Notes under the pieces: model-generated
Database searches by the model: none
What the model was told of the DNA's origin: nothing
What the model saw: only the letters and a program-made list of their open reading frames with translations
Translations under genes and position numbers: made by a program
Shown: piece by piece, positions 62,456-64,000 of the stretch
How the letters are laid out: every line of letters starts with the position of its first letter
Position numbering within the stretch: position 1 is the first letter of the stretch
Assembly (NCBI RefSeq): GCF_013141825.1
Contig: NZ_RZNH01000014.1
Location: 45,999 to 109,998, forward strand
DNA: 64,000 nt
Reading direction: 5' to 3'
Source of the DNA: Marinifilum caeruleilacunae
Lineage (GTDB): Bacteria > Bacteroidota > Bacteroidia > Bacteroidales > Marinifilaceae

Positions 62456-63436
62456 ATGAACAATTTCGGAAGAATATTCAGATTAAGCATATTTGGTGAA
62501 TCGCATGGAAAAGGAGTTGGAATAACCATTGACGGTTGTCCCGCAGGAATTCCGCTAACCGAAGAAGATTTAATGCAGGATTTAGGTCGCAGAAAATCTG
62601 GCGCCCGAGGAACCACTCCCCGAATAGAGAAAGATTTACCAGCCATTTTAAGTGGAACATTCGAGGGAAAAACAACCGGAGCTCCTTTAATTATCCTGTT
62701 CAGAAACAAAAACACCCAATCGAAAGACTACAGCAATTTATTGGATAGTCCTCGTCCCGGTCATGCCGATTTTGTGGCACAACATAAATTTGGCAAGAAC
62801 AATGACTATACTGGTGGCGGTCACTTTTCGGGTAGAATTACCCTGGGAATTGTAGCAGCCGGTGTGGTGGCGAAAAAAATATTGGGAGATGTTAACATCG
62901 ATGCGAAACTTACCGAAATAGGTGGCAGAACCGATTTTGATGCTGCCATTGAAGAGGCGCTGCTTGAACATGATTCTATTGGTGGAATTGTGGAATGTAA
63001 AGCAAACAATCTTCCTATCGGATATGGAGAACCATTTTTCGATTCGGTTGAATCTATGATCTCCCATTTGATTTTTGCCATTCCTGCAACCAAGGGAATT
63101 GAATTTGGTTCGGGTTTCGAAGCGGCAAAAATGAAAGGATCGGAGCACAACGATAATTTTATCGATGAAAATGGAAAAACAGAAACCAACCACGCAGGTG
63201 GCATTAACGGTGGAATTACCAATGGAAACGAATTGGTTTTTCGTGTAGCCATAAAGCCAACTTCATCAATTGGGAAAGTTCAAAACACCATGAATTTTGC
63301 CAAAGGAAAGGTTGAAGAATTACTGATAGAAGGTCGCCACGATGCCTGTATTGCACTTCGTATTCCGGTTATTATTGAAGCCGCTGCTGCCATTGCATTG
63401 GCAGATTTAAAACTGATAGATCAAGCAAGAAGATAA
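62456..63436 (+). CDS. aroC: Chorismate synthase
   Basis: A 326-residue FMN-dependent chorismate synthase, the last shikimate step. GRIFRLSIFGESHGKGVGITIDGCPAGIPL and SGARGTTPRIEKDLPAILSGTFEGKTTGAPL cover the active-site start. RPGHADFVAQHKFGKNNDYTGGGHFSGRITLGIVAAGVVAKKIL and NHAGGINGGITNGNELVFRVAIKPTSSI follow. It is about 30 residues shorter than the E. coli enzyme, mainly because the middle region after VVAKKIL is compact. All signature segments are present. Ends the operon, followed by a terminator. Confidence 0.95.
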   Translation: MNNFGRIFRLSIFGESHGKGVGITIDGCPAGIPLTEEDLMQDLGRRKSGARGTTPRIEKDLPAILSGTFEGKTTGAPLIILFRNKNTQSKDYSNLLDSPRPGHADFVAQHKFGKNNDYTGGGHFSGRITLGIVAAGVVAKKILGDVNIDAKLTEIGGRTDFDAAIEEALLEHDSIGGIVECKANNLPIGYGEPFFDSVESMISHLIFAIPATKGIEFGSGFEAAKMKGSEHNDNFIDENGKTETNHAGGINGGITNGNELVFRVAIKPTSSIGKVQNTMNFAKGKVEELLIEGRHDACIALRIPVIIEAAAAIALADLKLIDQARR

Positions 63437-63479
63437 TAGGTCGCTGCATGTTATATTCAGACCTATGTTTCAATCAATG

Positions 63480-63510
63480 AAAAGAGATGCCATTTGGTGT
63501 CTCTTTTTTT
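63480..63510 (+). terminator. Terminator after aroC
   Basis: AAAGAGA (63481-63487) pairs with TCTCTTT (63500-63506), with an inner CCA/TGG pair, followed by a T-run. Confidence 0.85.
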
Positions 63511-64000
63511 ATTGAATAGATCGCGTATTTAGGATGCTAGCAATTTGTACAAGTGAGAGGTTCTTTCCTATATCTATACTATTCTGATACGTATCCCCAT
63601 AAGCTTGAGACCTAAGTTTTTATATTTTTATTATATATTATTATTGTTTTTCATATATATCATATATTATTTAGATATATATTATTGTTTTTTTTAATAT
63701 ATATCTAATTACTAAAAAGATGAAATCTTTAGGCTTACAAATAGTTATAAGAGTTAAGATCAGACCGTATCTGAATTCACACCTTCCGTTGCAATAAATT
63801 CCCAGAACAAATCGACAGAAACAAGTGCAAGGACTTAATCCATTGCCATAACCCCAGGCCGACAGTCGCTACTCTCCTTTGGCCTGGGCTAGAATAAGAT
63901 TTGCCTTTCAGGCAAAAACTGCAAAATAAAAGTTTGCACTGTTTAAGGGACATTCAATAATTGTAGCTGCCCTATTTGCATCAGGATAAATCGTGCCTGA
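63511..64000. other. Right-edge region: AT-rich tract and hairpins
   Basis: An extremely AT-rich tract (63617-63715) of TATATA-type low complexity is followed by a less AT-rich stretch with two inverted repeats: CCCAGGCC/GGCCTGGG (63853-63860/63881-63888) and TTTGCCT/AGGCAAA (63900-63906/63910-63916). On the minus strand a frame open from the right edge to a TGA at 63908-63910 gives 30 residues (ends NFYFAVFA). It may be the end of a gene outside the window or chance. I recognise nothing here. Confidence 0.4.

Noticed and set aside
63617-63715. Repetitive TATATA tract considered as a possible CRISPR or origin-like repeat
   Set aside because: It is low-complexity AT without regular spacers, repeat units or DnaA-box-like sequences.
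63908-64000. 30-codon open frame on the minus strand at the right edge
   Set aside because: A 30-codon opening is expected by chance about one time in four, and no domain is recognised, so it is mentioned but not called as a gene.

Overview
The window comes from a Bacteroidota chromosome, most likely a marine or sediment member of the Marinilabiliales/Bacteroidales side. The evidence is the low-GC coding style, promoters of the TTTG-N19-21-TAnnTTTG kind, weak Shine-Dalgarno sites, a type IX secretion sorting domain, SusC-like domain fragments, Bacteroidota-style glycogen genes and several Bacteroidota-type lipoproteins. No rRNA, tRNA, CRISPR array, phage or complete insertion sequence was seen. 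Assignment below phylum is inference.

Layout. 0-8 kb: a redox/detoxification-like cluster (two nitroreductases, a radical SAM protein, an SDR, an enoyl-CoA hydratase-like protein, a SnoaL-like protein, an orphan OpuAC-like binding protein) around an AraC-type and a MarR-type regulator. Five minus-strand transcription units here share one operator-promoter module. 8-12 kb: small envelope proteins and an HD-domain hydrolase. 12-16.4 kb: a eukaryote-like glycogen branching enzyme, a GH13 amylase and a small membrane protein. 16.8-24 kb: a MacB/TolC-type efflux operon with three different adaptor lipoproteins. 24-26.5 kb: phosphatidylserine decarboxylase, a GNAT enzyme and an MtfA-like peptidase. 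26.6-35.5 kb (minus): a glycogen operon of debranching enzyme, GT4, GH57 and a fused GT3 glycogen synthase-glucan phosphorylase. 35.9-44.7 kb: a sodium/solute symporter, DUF192, a secreted C39-like peptidase, a MuiA-like protein with a SusC-like insert, a tiny PspC-domain protein, a TPR protein and a MORN/TonB-C protein. 44.9-48.2 kb: an ArsR-type regulator with iron-sulfur flavoprotein-like reductases, a haloalkane dehalogenase and a quinone-reductase-like protein, with a repeated palindromic operator. 48.3-54.8 kb (minus): the full trp operon with a trpF-trpB fusion. 55.8-63.4 kb (plus): an aromatic amino acid operon (aminotransferase, tyrA, DAHP synthase-chorismate mutase, aroB, aroA, DUF523, GNAT, aroC).

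The trp and aro operons diverge from one regulatory node at 54.86-55.74 kb. The trp side has a 28-residue leader peptide with three consecutive Trp codons, followed by an intrinsic terminator. The aro side has two complete leader-peptide attenuators in tandem. Each encodes a short peptide with a dense Phe/Tyr run (YFYFWFYFY and FYFYYFWF), then an antiterminator arm that perfectly or nearly perfectly pairs with the 5' arm of a following T-tract terminator. This tandem aromatic attenuator, the AraC-type regulon module (TACAAT-type half-sites exactly 21 bp apart, with the proximal one in place of the -33 box) and the ArsR-type operator series are the most noteworthy findings. All were read by eye and should be confirmed computationally.
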